Shown piece after piece: positions 5,172-6,803 of a DNA stretch of 6,803 bases. The position numbers and the translations under genes are program-made. The notes under the pieces are model-generated. The model made no database searches, was not told where the DNA came from, and saw only the letters and a list, made by a program, of their open reading frames with translations. Source of the DNA: Elusimicrobia bacterium RIFCSPLOWO2_01_FULL_59_12 (GTDB taxonomy: Bacteria; Elusimicrobiota; Elusimicrobia; 2-01-FULL-59-12); the NCBI GenBank assembly GCA_001800075.1, contig MGUR01000032.1, forward strand, positions 4,054 to 10,856, written 5' to 3'. The first letter of the stretch is position 1, and each line of letters begins with the position of its first letter.

Positions 5172-6484
5172 TGAATTTAAAGAGCCTTCCCCATTCCCCG
5201 GGCGTGTACTTGATGCGTGATGCGGCGGCGCGGATCCTCTATGTGGGCAAAGCGCGGGACATTTCCAAGCGCGTCGCGTCCTATTTTTCAGGAAAAGACC
5301 TGACCGCGACCAAAACCAGCGTGCTGGTTTCTTCCATCCACCACATCGACTACATTCCGACCGCCAGCGAACGGGAGGCGCTGCTGGTGGAACGCAGTCT
5401 GATCCGGCAGCTCCAGCCGCACTACAACATACTCTGGAAAGACGATAAGTCCTATCCCTACGTTAAAATCACCGTTAACGAAGGCTACCCGCGCATGTTC
5501 CTCACGCGCCGAAAGCGCAGGGACGGGGCGTCCTACTTCGGACCCTATCCGAACGTGCGCCAGGTCCGGAGTCTTCTGCGCTATCTCTGGAAGAATAAAT
5601 TCTTTCCGCTTCGCCCCTGCCGGTACGACTTCGATGACCAGCGCCCTCTTCCGATCGAAACGGCCAAACAGTGCCTGTATTACCATACGCGGGAATGCCC
5701 GGCTCCCTGCGTGAACCGAGTCTCCAAGGATGACTATCGCGCCATCGCCCGCTCGGCCGAGCTCTTCTTCCGGGGCCGCTATAAACCGCTCCTGGCACAG
5801 TGGAAAAAAGAAATGGCGGACGCCTCAGGCCAACGGGACTACGAGCGCGCCGCCGCCCTGCGGGACAACCTGGCGGCGCTGGAGCACATGCGGGAACGCG
5901 TCACCGTGCGCCAGATCGATCCGTCCGACGTGGAAACCCATGTGGACCGGTCCCGCGCGGTCACCGATCTTCAGAACGCACTCGACCTGGCTGTCCCGCC
6001 CCTGCGGATTGAGTGCTTCGACATTTCCCATATCCAGGGGGTGGAAACGGTGGCATCGCTGGTGGTGTTCGAGCGAGGCCGGCCGAAGAAAGACGATTAC
6101 CGGAAATTCAAAATCAAGACCGTCCGGGGAATTGATGATTTTGCCGGCATGGCGGAAGTCGTGGGCCGGCGCTACCGCCGGCTCCTGGCCGAAGGTCGGC
6201 CGCTGCCGAACCTGATTTTGATCGACGGCGGGAAAGGGCAGCTCTCCGCCGCCCGCGGGGCGTTGCGCGAGGTGTTGGGACCTTCCTACAAGAAATTCGC
6301 CCTGGCCGCGCTGGCGAAGCGCGAAGAAGAGATTTTTCTGCCCGAGCAGGAATCTCCCGTACGGCTGCCGAAGGATTCGCCGGCTTTGCTTCTGGTCCAG
6401 CATGTGCGCGATGAAGCGCACCGATTCGCCATCACGTTTCACCGACAGCGCCGGGCCAAGCGCCTCCTGTCAAGTTGGCGTTGA
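5171..6484 (+). CDS. uvrC: UvrABC excinuclease subunit C, short form
   Basis: UvrC joins UvrB at damaged DNA and cuts on both sides of the lesion in nucleotide excision repair. Residues 9 to about 88 are the GIY-YIG domain for the 3' cut, with Y13, Y24, K27, R34, E74 and N86 in place. C150, C168, C176 and C180 match the four-cysteine cluster reported to bind a [4Fe-4S] centre in E. coli UvrC. A UVR helix pair (about 205-240) should bind UvrB. Residues from about 278 form the RNase H-like domain for the 5' cut: D284 in FDISH, D352 in LIDGGKGQL, H417 in RDEAHRFAI. The frame is open to 5015, but ATG 5171 (MNLKSLPHSPGVYLM) fits the family. At 437 residues it is much shorter than the usual 600 or so. 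About 100 residues after UVR are missing, and it ends (RLLSSWR) just before the helix-hairpin-helix domain. Confidence 0.95.
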   Translation: MNLKSLPHSPGVYLMRDAAARILYVGKARDISKRVASYFSGKDLTATKTSVLVSSIHHIDYIPTASEREALLVERSLIRQLQPHYNILWKDDKSYPYVKITVNEGYPRMFLTRRKRRDGASYFGPYPNVRQVRSLLRYLWKNKFFPLRPCRYDFDDQRPLPIETAKQCLYYHTRECPAPCVNRVSKDDYRAIARSAELFFRGRYKPLLAQWKKEMADASGQRDYERAAALRDNLAALEHMRERVTVRQIDPSDVETHVDRSRAVTDLQNALDLAVPPLRIECFDISHIQGVETVASLVVFERGRPKKDDYRKFKIKTVRGIDDFAGMAEVVGRRYRRLLAEGRPLPNLILIDGGKGQLSAARGALREVLGPSYKKFALAALAKREEEIFLPEQESPVRLPKDSPALLLVQHVRDEAHRFAITFHRQRRAKRLLSSWR

Positions 6485-6516
6485 CAGCCCCCGCATCTCC
6501 TGATAGCCTACGCCTA
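6481..6516 (+). promoter_or_regulatory. Candidate leaderless promoter of the moxR-like gene
   Basis: TTGACA (6481-6486) is a perfect -35 consensus that contains the uvrC stop codon. After exactly 17 bp comes TAGCCT (6504-6509, 3 of 6 matches), preceded by TGA at 6501-6503, which fits an extended -10 (TGn). The predicted start of transcription is 6516, the A of the ATG. No Shine-Dalgarno sequence is present. Confidence 0.5.
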
Positions 6517-6803
6517 TGAAACCCGCCCCGTCGCGCGGCTTTGCGCCTGACTCTTCGAGCGTCTCCGCGCTCGAAAAGGAAATTGAACGCGTTTTCGTTG
6601 GAAAAAGCGACGTGGTCCGGCGCGCCCTGACCGCTTTTTTAGCCGGCGGCCACGTGCTGATCGAGGACGTCCCCGGAGTGGGGAAAACCACGCTCGCGCT
6701 GAGCCTTGCGAAAGCGACGGGCTGCACGTTTCAACGCATCCAATTCACCAGCGATCTGCTGCCGAGCGACCTCCTCGGCGTGTCCGTGCTCAATCCCAGA
6801 ACG
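6516..6803 (+). CDS. MoxR-family AAA+ ATPase, N-terminal part only
   Basis: The window holds the first 96 residues; the gene continues past the right edge. After a short N-terminal segment, residues 17-50 (ALEKEIERVFVGKSDVV, then LTAFLAGGHVLIED) and the Walker A loop DVPGVGKTTLA (51-61) are followed by RIQFTSDLLPSDLLGVSVLN (74-93). That last motif is characteristic of MoxR ATPases, where QFT-DLLPSD-G precedes the Walker B region. MoxR proteins act as chaperone-like ATPases and are commonly followed by DUF58 (von Willebrand-like) and transglutaminase or membrane genes; that context lies outside the window. The ATG at 6516 is 31 bp after the uvrC stop. The residue before the second Walker A position is D instead of the commoner G, which is also seen in many family members. 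Confidence 0.93.
   Translation, partial: MKPAPSRGFAPDSSSVSALEKEIERVFVGKSDVVRRALTAFLAGGHVLIEDVPGVGKTTLALSLAKATGCTFQRIQFTSDLLPSDLLGVSVLNPRT

Noticed and set aside
1..6803. CRISPR arrays, tRNA or rRNA genes, insertion sequences or prophage genes
   Set aside because: No regularly spaced long direct repeats, no tRNA-like cloverleaf or rRNA segments, and no transposase or integrase motifs were found. The octamer array at 257-330 is far too short and unspaced for CRISPR.

Overview
The window is GC-rich bacterial DNA (most genes use G or C at third codon positions) with five complete or nearly complete genes and two genes cut by the window ends. Left to right: a partial GYF_2-like protein gene (minus), nadE (plus), two overlapping genes for coiled-coil proteins (plus), a gene for a multi-pass membrane protein (minus), a short uvrC (plus), and the 5' end of a MoxR-family AAA+ ATPase gene (plus). 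The mix of housekeeping genes, lineage-restricted coiled-coil proteins and a GYF_2-like protein suggests a poorly sampled phylum. Elusimicrobiota or a relative is my guess, by resemblance of the GYF_2-like protein to ones I associate with that group, and is not proven by the window.

Layout. Positions 1-184 hold the N-terminus of the GYF_2-like protein. Positions 185-345 are an intergenic region with a candidate divergent promoter pair around a palindromic TTGCAA and an inverted array of six 8-bp units just ahead of nadE. nadE (346-1983) ends at a GC-rich hairpin resembling a terminator. A good sigma70-type promoter (TTGACT, 17 bp, TATTCT) then drives the coiled-coil pair, which overlap by 14 bp. 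These converge on the membrane protein gene with only 7 bp between the stop codons. The membrane protein gene and uvrC diverge from a 22-bp spacer in which their candidate -10 boxes overlap. The moxR-like gene starts 31 bp after uvrC.

There is no operon-wide theme. NadE makes NAD+ from deamido-NAD+ with glutamine as nitrogen donor, UvrC makes the dual incisions of nucleotide excision repair, and the MoxR ATPase is probably the first gene of a MoxR/DUF58-type module that continues beyond the window. The functions of the coiled-coil pair and the membrane protein are not known to me.

Two points stand out. First, no gene start here has a convincing Shine-Dalgarno sequence, and for five of the seven starts a promoter-like element places the predicted transcription start within 0-5 nt of the start codon, which suggests leaderless expression. 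Second, UvrC is only 437 residues: both nuclease centres and a four-cysteine cluster are kept, but about 100 residues between the UVR and RNase H-like domains and the whole C-terminal helix-hairpin-helix domain are absent.
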